From Lachnospiraceae bacterium (lineage in GTDB: Bacteria; Bacillota; Clostridia; Lachnospirales; Lachnospiraceae), in NCBI GenBank assembly GCA_031285465.1, contig JAITWD010000178.1, forward strand, positions 1 through 8,081: a stretch of DNA of 8,081 bases, given 5' to 3'. Below are positions 1 through 6,096 of this stretch, one piece after another. How positions within the stretch are numbered: the stretch's first letter is position 1; the number at the start of each line of letters is the position of its first letter. A model generated the notes under the pieces. It searched no databases. It was not told where the DNA came from and was given only the letters and a program-made list of their open reading frames with translations. The position numbers and the translations under genes were made by a program.

Positions 1-804
1 CCAGCGCATAGTTTTGATCTGGACGAAGGTGAAGAACCAGTGTTGCCGGTCGAGCCGTGGAAGACCTATCTTGGACTGGGAATGATCGCAATCATAGTCA
101 TAATTATTTCGGTGGTCGCGTTACGCTCCGGGAGGATAGAAACTAAGGAGGTGACCAATGAATATATGGCGGCAGAGCCAATTTCCAATGCAGATATGGG
201 TCTGTTGGAGAGGGGGGAAAGGGAGGAAAATGAAGCGGAAGGCACTAAAGGAGATGAAAGTAATACTATCGATTTGTATAAGGAAGCGATAAAAATGGGA
301 TTTACCGGCACTCGGGAAGAATTTTTGATGCTTCTTTCATCACAGGAGACGACGGTAGATGAAATGCGTGACAGTATATCGGAGCTGGAAAAAATCATTA
401 GCGGTCTGACACCTGCCCGTGATGGGAGAGATGGTCCAACTGGAGAAAAGGGACGGGACGGTGTTGCCGGATTAGATGGAAGAAATGGTGCCGATGGGCG
501 GAAGGGCGAGGATGGTATTGATGGAAAAGATGGCATAAACGGTAAGGATGGCATAAATGGTAAGGATGGCCAGAGTGGGACGATCGGTCAAGATGGGCGG
601 TCAACCTATATTGCTTATGCAGAAGATAGTACTGGTCGTGGTTTCAGCTTGGTACCAACCGAAATGAGCAAATATATTGGTACTTGTGTTACCGTTGCAA
701 CAACTCAACCGACTCAGCCGTCCGATTACTCATGGCAGATTTTTAGAAATTATATTATAACAGCAGTTACCGAGGATAATATAACTACACTTTATATAAA
801 TTAG
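1..804 (+). CDS. Membrane-anchored collagen-like (Gly-X-Y) surface protein, 5' end outside window
   Basis: The frame is open from base 1, so the true start probably lies upstream. A GTG at position 40 is possible, behind a weak AAGGT-type site, but the 13 codons before it also read as an acidic cytoplasmic tail. Numbering codons from base 1: one hydrophobic helix at about 22-41 followed by Arg suggests a signal anchor with the C-terminus outside. An acidic linker follows, then the motif YKEAIKMGFTGTREEF (93-108), of a type I know from Gram-positive surface and phage tail proteins just before collagen-like stretches. V119, M122, I126, L129, I133 and L136 fit a/d positions of three heptads, a likely trimerising coiled coil. 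Twenty Gly-X-Y units run from G142 to G199. The last 65 or so residues ('STYIAYAEDS...') form a small domain common after such repeats. It probably forms a trimeric surface stalk. The stop is 13 bases before the next gene, so the two are likely cotranscribed. The collagen-like call is firm; its biological role is unknown. Confidence 0.85.
   Translation, partial: PAHSFDLDEGEEPVLPVEPWKTYLGLGMIAIIVIIISVVALRSGRIETKEVTNEYMAAEPISNADMGLLERGEREENEAEGTKGDESNTIDLYKEAIKMGFTGTREEFLMLLSSQETTVDEMRDSISELEKIISGLTPARDGRDGPTGEKGRDGVAGLDGRNGADGRKGEDGIDGKDGINGKDGINGKDGQSGTIGQDGRSTYIAYAEDSTGRGFSLVPTEMSKYIGTCVTVATTQPTQPSDYSWQIFRNYIITAVTEDNITTLYIN
523..570 (+). repeat. 18-bp tandem repeat inside the collagen-like region
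   Basis: Two full units and one partial: 523-540, 541-558 and 559-570. The last two are nearly identical in DNA (GGTAAGGATGGCATAAA), and the first differs at a few positions. Each full unit encodes Gly-Lys-Asp-Gly-Ile-Asn, two collagen triplets. Because the unit is a multiple of three, copy changes by slippage would lengthen or shorten the stalk without breaking the frame. The repeat looks recent compared with the rest of the Gly-X-Y stretch, whose DNA has diverged. Confidence 0.8.
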
Positions 805-817
805 GGGAGGAATGTAA

Positions 818-1039
818 ATGAAATCTATTAAAATGGCCCTTTCAATAATACTGCTCACAATTTTATCGATAGTTATTAAGAGCAGTATAATGCCGTTGGC
901 AGCGTCCGAGCCATCGGTGAAGTCGACAGTACGCAGCGGTGGGAATATCGTTCTGGCGGGGAAGATGGGTATTTTTGCGTCGGATTTCATCTACTTAGAA
1001 GATGAGTTACACCGACTATTAAGAGAAACAGTATATTAA
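818..1039 (+). CDS. Small exported protein, probable 3'-truncated paralog of the next gene
   Basis: 73 residues, starting at an ATG 7 bases behind a strong GGGGAGG site (804-810) that overlaps the upstream stop. Residues 1-29 look like a signal peptide (two Lys near the start, then a long hydrophobic run ending in PLAAS). Residues 40-68 align without gaps to residues 62-90 of the 415-residue protein encoded next, with 15 of 29 identical, including GK, the DF.YL.DE core and RL. I do not recognise a named family. After the TAA at 1037-1039 the same frame stays open to a TGA at 1133-1135. That stretch includes VAISYLGSF, which matches VALNRIGTY of the paralog position by position (identical at V, A and G, mostly conservative elsewhere). 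The TGA overlaps the next ATG as ATGA, a typical coupled junction. So the gene was probably about 105 codons long and acquired an internal stop. A short functional protein is also possible. Confidence 0.6.
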   Translation: MKSIKMALSIILLTILSIVIKSSIMPLAASEPSVKSTVRSGGNIVLAGKMGIFASDFIYLEDELHRLLRETVY

Positions 1040-1085
1040 GGGAACCAGGATATTTATAAAGGAAGGGTAGCAATTTCTTATTTAG

Positions 1086-1115
1086 GCAGTTTCGCAGATA
1101 TGATCTGCGAAATGC
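1086..1115 (+). other. Near-perfect hairpin just before the Shine-Dalgarno site of the next gene
   Basis: The arms TTTCGCAGAT (1090-1099) and ATCTGCGAAA (1103-1112) are exact reverse complements around a 3-base ATG loop. Beyond a single bulged G (1089), GCA (1086-1088) pairs with TGC (1113-1115), giving 13 pairs in total. The stem ends two bases before the GGGAGGG site (1118-1124). No T-run follows, so it does not look like an intrinsic terminator. It lies within the suspected old coding tail of the small gene. It could protect or process the mRNA, modulate access to the ribosome site, or be a dyad protein site. Confidence 0.55.
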
Positions 1116-1131
1116 ATGGGAGGGTAAATAG

Positions 1132-2379
1132 ATGAAAAAAATTATTTTTGCAAGTTTGCTTGTTACTGCAGCTATAAGTGGCGTGATTGTATTTTCGTTA
1201 ACTGGGCGTGCTGCCGGTACGAGGGAAGCGCCCCAAGCTGAGAGTTCGGTCATAGCTGCAATTGTCACCGAAACCGGCCCAACAATAAAAACCGATCGTG
1301 CCAGGCAGTTAAAAAGTCGTGGCATAATAAACTATGATGGAAAAATACTCATTGATGCCACAGATTTTCGTTATTTGGCCGATGAGATCGACCGCTTGGA
1401 AAATACATATAAAACCGAAACGGTAGTGGCGTTGAATCGCATTGGTACCTATTTTACTGACGAAGGTATGCCCACCATTGATGTCGAGAAGAATGCTATT
1501 TATGGTGATGAAGCCGTATCGCTAAGCTTTAATACGATCCGAGCGGCTATTGAAACGAGCCAGAGTGTTGCCGGAGTCAGCACGGTACCTGCGGTCGATA
1601 CGAACGGTGAAACGATTTATGATGAGATTAGCGGTAAGCCATTATTTTATTCGGCGGCAACGGCTGACAGTATATCGAACGGCGGTGCGGCCTGGGTAAA
1701 TGGACAATTGCTTTTGGGTAATGGTGCGGATAATCGAAAACATTATCAAGAGGGGTATCAGGAAGGATATCTTGATGGGGCAGAAGAAATTAATGATCTG
1801 ATTGATAATGAAGGGCTATTTGACCCGGTGATCCTAACCGGAACCGCCGATGGTGTCATGAGTGGTCAGTGTATTACTGCATCGGTGATCATTCCGACTA
1901 ATTTGGAATTCTGGAGTGCGGGTATCACCGCGACAAGTGGATGTGTTGCCTATTTTACATCATCGGACTACGAGCTCATGTATACGGTAGGCGGCAAAAC
2001 CACTTATGACAAAACAACCGGTGTTGTTGAATTGACCCTTGATATTGGGCATGAGGTTTATTTGGGTGCGAATCCCAAGATATCATATAAAATAATGTAC
2101 ATGCCCACCGCACAAATGCATAAACATACAGGTGAATGTTATGGGGTTTGTACGGTAACAAGGGAAATCGGCAATCCCTACTCATACCGGGCAGGGCATC
2201 CAGAGATAACCTTTTACCGCCAGTTATTCATGGAAACCCATACTGCCTGCATTGTCAAGGCGGTTGACCGGTCAACCATTCAAACGGTCCCGATCCCCGA
2301 TCCGCTCCAGCCGGGTGTTACTACCTATACCCATACCTCAACCGCTCCAACCTGCGGAAAAGTGGTTAATGCCCAATAA
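1132..2379 (+). CDS. Exported protein with 'YLADEIDRLE' module and C-terminal His/Cys motifs, function unknown
   Basis: 415 residues, starting at ATG 7 bases behind GGGAGGG. Residues 1-28 form a signal peptide or membrane anchor (MKKIIF..., hydrophobic to about 24, then GRAAG). Residues 62-108 are a module shared with the preceding small protein, centred on DFRYLADEIDRLE (78-90) and VVALNRIGTYF (98-108). Residues 184-203 hold a conserved-looking segment with AAWVNG and LLGNGADN. It is followed by YQEGYQEGYLDG (205-216), a short Gly-Tyr-x-acid repeat that I associate with surface proteins of gut Clostridia. A Thr-rich, probably beta-sheet region follows. The C-terminal 90 residues contain three His-Thr...Cys units: HTGEC (332-336, with C340 close by), HTAC (370-373) and HTSTAPTC (401-408). 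No catalytic motif, lipobox or LPXTG-type sorting signal is visible. It is probably exported and worked with the collagen-like protein upstream; that partnership is inferred from position only. Confidence 0.85.
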   Translation: MKKIIFASLLVTAAISGVIVFSLTGRAAGTREAPQAESSVIAAIVTETGPTIKTDRARQLKSRGIINYDGKILIDATDFRYLADEIDRLENTYKTETVVALNRIGTYFTDEGMPTIDVEKNAIYGDEAVSLSFNTIRAAIETSQSVAGVSTVPAVDTNGETIYDEISGKPLFYSAATADSISNGGAAWVNGQLLLGNGADNRKHYQEGYQEGYLDGAEEINDLIDNEGLFDPVILTGTADGVMSGQCITASVIIPTNLEFWSAGITATSGCVAYFTSSDYELMYTVGGKTTYDKTTGVVELTLDIGHEVYLGANPKISYKIMYMPTAQMHKHTGECYGVCTVTREIGNPYSYRAGHPEITFYRQLFMETHTACIVKAVDRSTIQTVPIPDPLQPGVTTYTHTSTAPTCGKVVNAQ

Positions 2380-2420
2380 ATTTAGGGCTATTTAATATCC
2401 TTCCTGATGATTAAATATGA

Positions 2421-3869
2421 TTATTGATCATGGTGCAGTGGTAAGATCAATCGGCTGACAAATTTATCGTCGGTCTCATAGCCCTGATAACTGCCGCCGT
2501 GTTCCTGCATGATTTTTACACAGGTACGCAATCCCAGGGCGGTGCTTTCGACAGCATATGCCTCCCGATGAAAGAAATTTACAAACTCAATGTGAAGAAA
2601 AGCATCGGTTTCAAAAGCAAGTATATCGAGCGGTCGATTCCGATCAGCATATTTGCGGATATTTGACAGTGTATTATCTAATACTCGTTGCAAAAACTCG
2701 GCGTCAATCAGACAATTACCTTTAAAGCTATCGATTTCAGCATAAAGCTTAACCGGAAAACCGCTGCTTTCCAAATCAAAAAGCTGATTATCAATCAGGC
2801 TGGTGATTAAGGTGTGGGTAGAAATGATTTCCTTATTATAGGTTTCTTCGGTTTTTTCTGAGGCTAAAAAATACTCAAACAGCTTATCAGACATTTCTCT
2901 GATCTGAAATGCTTTTCGCTTGGTGGTCATCAGAAAGTGTTTTAATTGATCTTCATCTTGGTAACGCTTAAGAAGCATCAGTTCTAAATAACCAATTAAT
3001 GAGGTTAGAGGCGTTCGAAGATCATGAGCCAGGGCGGTCATTAATTTTTGATTAGCCTCCTTGGTCTTTTCCTCATCATGCTTTTTAGCGAGAATGGACA
3101 ATCGCATCTGATTGATTCCTTTGGCCAATTCATATAACTCATCTTGTCCGGCTTCGGTCATTTCATAATTAAGATCTCCACCTTCCAAAATACGCAACTC
3201 CCGCGAAAGGGTATGAATATATCGAAGCTTGATCTGTACCATCAACAGTGAAATGATCAGAAATATGATCAAAGAAACTATCAGGCAGATATAATAAGCC
3301 CACAAATAATATTGTGAGTAGCTTTCACTGCGTACTAAGGCACTTACGACAGCGCCGTCGGCAAAGGTGAGGGTATAAAAATTAGAATTGTATTCTTTGA
3401 TCAGGGTGGAAATGTATTGTTTATTAAGATACTGGTTATAACTGCCGATCAGATTATCCTGGACCGTGGTGGCACTATCATATCGCAGTTCATTGGTGGA
3501 TTCATTTTCGCCGGCAATATTATCATCATTGTAATCATTATAAATCATATTTTCATAGTCGGAATCAAAAATCATGTTATTATTAAATAGGGTCAGTTTG
3601 ATGTCTGGTTCGGCGGCAACCCATTGATAGACGGCATCAAGATTACTCAGTTTAATAGTATTATCAACCAGGTATTCCTGCAACAGCCAAATGTATTGTT
3701 CTTCAGTTTCCTGAATGGCTTCTGGACTGGCAACAGTGGCCTCAAGGATACGATAGGCAAGCCGGGTCAACAGCGGGAAAGAGGTGTAGGCAATGACAAG
3801 GGCCATTGTGACTACAATAACCAGTTGGGTAGAAAGCTTTTGTCGGTAAATATTGCGTACTTTAGTCAA
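2421..3869 (-). CDS. Membrane sensor histidine kinase, VanS-like
   Basis: 482 residues from a TTG start, supported by GAAGGGGG 7 bases upstream. The start lies inside the end of the response regulator gene (8-base overlap, TTGACTAA), so translation is probably coupled. Helix 1 is at about 14-36, an extracytoplasmic domain at about 40-187, helix 2 at about 189-211, and a HAMP-like linker at 213-262 ending in DELYELAKGINQM. The dimerisation and phosphoacceptor region holds AHDLRTPLTSL, with His282 as the site of autophosphorylation. The N box is LDNTLSNIRKYAD (N399, N403). The ATP-binding half is unusual. The DxGxG of the G1 box is replaced by a segment around FVNFFH (429-434), there is no F box, and the G2 box is reduced to ESTALGLRTC (441-450). 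The end, IMQEHGGSYQG, is conventional. Such compact ATPase domains occur in the VanS-like group, so activity is likely but not proven. Residues 102-138 of the sensor domain carry 11 acidic residues and one Arg. Confidence 0.93.
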   Translation of the reverse strand: MTKVRNIYRQKLSTQLVIVVTMALVIAYTSFPLLTRLAYRILEATVASPEAIQETEEQYIWLLQEYLVDNTIKLSNLDAVYQWVAAEPDIKLTLFNNNMIFDSDYENMIYNDYNDDNIAGENESTNELRYDSATTVQDNLIGSYNQYLNKQYISTLIKEYNSNFYTLTFADGAVVSALVRSESYSQYYLWAYYICLIVSLIIFLIISLLMVQIKLRYIHTLSRELRILEGGDLNYEMTEAGQDELYELAKGINQMRLSILAKKHDEEKTKEANQKLMTALAHDLRTPLTSLIGYLELMLLKRYQDEDQLKHFLMTTKRKAFQIREMSDKLFEYFLASEKTEETYNKEIISTHTLITSLIDNQLFDLESSGFPVKLYAEIDSFKGNCLIDAEFLQRVLDNTLSNIRKYADRNRPLDILAFETDAFLHIEFVNFFHREAYAVESTALGLRTCVKIMQEHGGSYQGYETDDKFVSRLILPLHHDQ

Positions 3870-4566
3870 TGCGGTACCCCCTTCCCCAAATGTTTAAGAT
3901 ATATCGATTGGGTTGCTCATTATCTTCCAGTTTTTTGCGAAGATTGCGGATATGGACATTAACAGTATTATTGGAGGAGGCGAAATATGGTTCCTGCCAG
4001 ACCGTCTCATAAATATTCTTTACTGAAAAAATTTTTTTACGGTTAGATGATAATAAAAGTAATATCTGGTATTCAATTTCGGTTAGGATCACCTCTTCTT
4101 CATTTTTATAAACCCTTTTGGTTTCGGTATCGATACGGATGTCTTGAAAATAAATCATTGTAAAACGGTCAACAGCGTGACGGTCGGATTGGTTATATGT
4201 GGAATGACGTCGTATCAGAGCTTTAGCTCGTGAAAGCAATTCGGTATAGGAGAAGGGCTTGACGAGATAGTCATCGCCACCGGCATTAAAGCCGACAACC
4301 TTGTCAGTATCAGAGGATTTTGCCGTTAAGAAAAGTACGGGGGTCATGTAATTTTTGCGTAGCTCCACACAAGCATCAATTCCTGAACAGACGGGCATCA
4401 TTACATCAAGGATAATTAGTGAAACAGCAGGAGTCATCTTGCTAAGGGCATCGCTTCCGTTGATGGCTTCTAAAACCAGATAACCTTCATTTTCCAGAAG
4501 AATGCGGATTACCTCTCTTATTTCACTATCGTCATCGGCAATCAAAATGGTTTGCTTTTCGTTCAT
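3862..4566 (-). CDS. OmpR/PhoB-family response regulator
   Basis: 234 residues. I chose the ATG at 4564-4566 (MNEKQTILIADDDSE) because AAGGAG lies 7 bases before it. The 33 codons upstream are open but have no ribosome site and read as AT-rich noise. The receiver domain covers 5-120: D11 and D12 of the acidic pocket, D54 as phosphoacceptor (ILDVMMP), T81 and K103 (DYLVKPF). A C-terminal winged-helix DNA-binding domain follows at about 140-234, with LTEIEYQILLLL, the recognition region NTVNVHIRNLRKKLE, and the closing wing YILNIWGRGYRID. All key receiver residues are present, so it should be phosphorylated by the kinase encoded next. Targets are unknown. The direct repeats at 5935-5979 are a candidate to test, although 15-bp spacing is not the usual OmpR-family spacing. 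Confidence 0.95.
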   Translation of the reverse strand: MNEKQTILIADDDSEIREVIRILLENEGYLVLEAINGSDALSKMTPAVSLIILDVMMPVCSGIDACVELRKNYMTPVLFLTAKSSDTDKVVGFNAGGDDYLVKPFSYTELLSRAKALIRRHSTYNQSDRHAVDRFTMIYFQDIRIDTETKRVYKNEEEVILTEIEYQILLLLSSNRKKIFSVKNIYETVWQEPYFASSNNTVNVHIRNLRKKLEDNEQPNRYILNIWGRGYRID

Positions 4567-4590
4567 GTGGGAACTCCTTATGAAGCTTCT

Positions 4591-4645
4591 ATTATATATA
4601 ATATTATGGAATCGATTTATGCGGGTATAGGTTATTAATCGACAA
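4591..4645 (-). promoter_or_regulatory. Possible promoter of the response regulator-kinase pair
   Basis: On the minus strand, TTGTCG (4645-4640) is followed after 18 bases by CATAAA (4621-4616), each matching 4 of 6 consensus bases. A perfect TATAAT lies closer to the gene (4596-4591) but lacks a good -35. The wider intergenic stretch 4567-4818 is AT-rich. It shows no strong terminator for the lipoprotein gene, so read-through from that gene is an alternative to a separate promoter. Confidence 0.3.
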
Positions 4646-4818
4646 TTAGTATTTATAAAATTCATAGTGATTCAATTATTCTAACATGTTTATACGGTAA
4701 AAACCACAGGGGAATAGGCTATCTTAATTATTCTTAAGCAATGATTTATGGTAGGAATAAATATGCTTCCTATTATATGACTCCAATTTTTTGTGTTGTT
4801 GTATATAATAAATAAGGG

Positions 4819-5895
4819 TTAATATAATGGGGTAACATCGTTTATTTCATTATCGGTTACTTGAAAACGCCAAATCGAATGATTGGGCAGACGGTGTTCG
4901 GTTAAGTACCAATAACCGTCGAAGCCGGTTATGAAATAGGGGGTGCCGCCACCAATGAAGTGATCATAGATGTCTTCAAATTCACCGTCGATCAGGGTGT
5001 TCAGATTGTTTGTGCGGATTAAAGTGGCATAATCCTGATTGCCGGTCGCATCGGTTGAGATAGTGAGATAAAAGTAATCATTGATCAGGGTCAATTGGAC
5101 CATTCCATTGAGTTCGGAGGACACCGGATATTCATCAATGATGTGGAAGGTGGATAAATCGGCTCTTATAATGGAAGAATTACCCGAAACAAAATAGATA
5201 TCGTTTCCAATAATAGTAAAGGAGCGGACGTATATGTCCATCAGCGAGGGAATGGTTCGGATTTCGGTCAGATAGACCGATGAATTATCGGGGTCACGGC
5301 GGAATAGATACATTTCACCGGTCATAGAGCTCCAGGCATAAAAGGTGGTGGTGCTTTGGTCGTATACAATATAATGTGGACGCCGTCCGATATTATTAAA
5401 TTCCGCTGTTGCGATGAAGTGAGGAGGAGTATCGGCAGTTATTTGTTTTTCCATGATGAGTATCCGGTCATTTTCGGTATCGTCGATAAGATAGACGATA
5501 CCATCACTGGCAATGGTATGGCCCCTATTGATATCATTAGTCATGACCGACCAGTCGGTTATCGGATCGGTCAGGTTATCATGATATATGATCTGGTTAT
5601 GGTAGCAATCAACAATAAAATAGTCGGTCCCGATTTTAGTGATATAGGTCGGAACCTTGAGGTCTGGATAAGGATTGGTTATGGTTAAGGTGTCGGTGGG
5701 AGCGGCCTTAACAGGTGTGGATGCGCTCAGGTATTCATCGGTGCCCGGGTCAAACGGGACATTCTGATGATTGAGTAGGTAATCTAAGGAGGCACAGCCG
5801 GTCGACAATAAGATCAACATAAGGGTGACCGGGAGAAGAGTGATTAAAAGAAAAAGGGGAGCGATCGGACTGATTTTTGTTGGCAAATTTTTCAT
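4819..5895 (-). CDS. Lipoprotein with predicted six-bladed beta-propeller, function unknown
   Basis: 358 residues from the ATG at 5893-5895. The frame extends to an ATG at 5944-5946, but that adds a second hydrophobic stretch and overlaps a good promoter. The later start gives a tidy type II signal peptide: two Lys in the first seven residues, a hydrophobic core at 13-30, then LLSTGC with Cys34 as the likely lipid site. Neither start has a convincing Shine-Dalgarno. After a linker (35-80) the protein has six similar strand-turn-strand units: YFIVDCYHNQIIYHDN, VYLIDDTENDRILIME, FYAWSSMTGEMYLF, IYFVSGNSSIIRAD, FYLTISTD...ATLIRT and WYLTEHRLPNHSIWRF. This spacing fits a six-bladed propeller, which is an inference from pattern and not a recognised named family. 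It should sit on the outer face of the membrane. It is transcribed toward the two-component pair and may supply that system with a ligand-binding or sensing partner. Confidence 0.8.
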   Translation of the reverse strand: MKNLPTKISPIAPLFLLITLLPVTLMLILLSTGCASLDYLLNHQNVPFDPGTDEYLSASTPVKAAPTDTLTITNPYPDLKVPTYITKIGTDYFIVDCYHNQIIYHDNLTDPITDWSVMTNDINRGHTIASDGIVYLIDDTENDRILIMEKQITADTPPHFIATAEFNNIGRRPHYIVYDQSTTTFYAWSSMTGEMYLFRRDPDNSSVYLTEIRTIPSLMDIYVRSFTIIGNDIYFVSGNSSIIRADLSTFHIIDEYPVSSELNGMVQLTLINDYFYLTISTDATGNQDYATLIRTNNLNTLIDGEFEDIYDHFIGGGTPYFITGFDGYWYLTEHRLPNHSIWRFQVTDNEINDVTPLY

Positions 5896-5901
5896 AATCC
5901 A

Positions 5902-5930
5902 ATTATAATAAAAAAACAGATAAAAGCCAA
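5902..5930 (-). promoter_or_regulatory. Sigma-A-like promoter for the lipoprotein gene
   Basis: On the minus strand TTGGCT (5930-5925) and TATAAT (5907-5902) are separated by 17 bases: 4 of 6 and 6 of 6 matches at ideal spacing. Transcription would begin at about 5895, which is the first base of the preferred ATG. The message would then be leaderless or nearly so. If the longer reading frame is real, this element is only AT-rich coding sequence. Confidence 0.5.
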
Positions 5931-5934
5931 GCGC

Positions 5935-5979
5935 AAAGTTTTTCATCCGAAAGTTTTTTATCAGGAAGTTTTTTATTGA
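5935..5979 (+). repeat. Three 15-bp direct repeats upstream of the lipoprotein promoter
   Basis: Adjacent copies at 5935-5949 (AAAGTTTTTCATCCG), 5950-5964 (AAAGTTTTTTATCAG) and 5965-5979 (GAAGTTTTTTATTGA) share AAGTTTTTYAT. A fourth, looser copy (CAAATTTTTCATAAT) covers the preferred start codon of the lipoprotein gene at about 5884-5898. The tandem array begins 5 bases upstream of the -35 element on the minus strand, where an activator would bind. The rest of the divergent gap (5980-6096) has a 5-bp inverted repeat TGGTA-AGC-TACCA (5996-6008) and no convincing forward promoter for the importer. Confidence 0.65.
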
Positions 5980-6096
5980 TTTTGAACCCTAAACATGGTA
6001 AGCTACCAATAATTAATAGTAGTAGACATATTGGCATCAGAGCGGTTATTGAGCTCAAAGCGGTCGATAAATGTGGCTATGATCAGGAGGATGATT

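Noticed and set aside
66..604. Long open frames on the minus strand opposite the collagen-like region, with Ser/Pro-rich or His-rich translations
   Set aside because: They mirror the repetitive GGN codons of the real gene, lack ribosome sites, and have the low complexity expected of shadow frames.
2405..2430. Imperfect inverted repeat between the convergent genes (TGATGATTAA and TTATTGATCA)
   Set aside because: Only 8 of 10 positions pair, it is AT-only in strength, and there is no T-run typical of a terminator. Not enough to call a bidirectional terminator.
4567..4665. N-terminal extension of the response regulator
   Set aside because: The 33 extra codons have no ribosome site and do not match a receiver domain, whereas AAGGAG sits correctly before the ATG at 4564-4566.
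4752..4772. Inverted repeat TAGGAA...TTCCTA as a terminator for the lipoprotein gene
   Set aside because: A six-pair AT-rich stem with a 9-base loop and no following T-run on the minus strand is too weak.
6049..6058. Palindrome TTGAGCTCAA before the binding-protein gene, flanked by two AGCGGT copies
   Set aside because: A single 10-bp palindrome is expected by chance at low frequency and does not sit at a recognisable promoter.
6031..6060. TTGGCA at 6031 as -35 of a forward promoter for the importer
   Set aside because: No acceptable -10 lies 16-18 bases downstream. The GG/GC spacing does not fit a sigma-54 site either.
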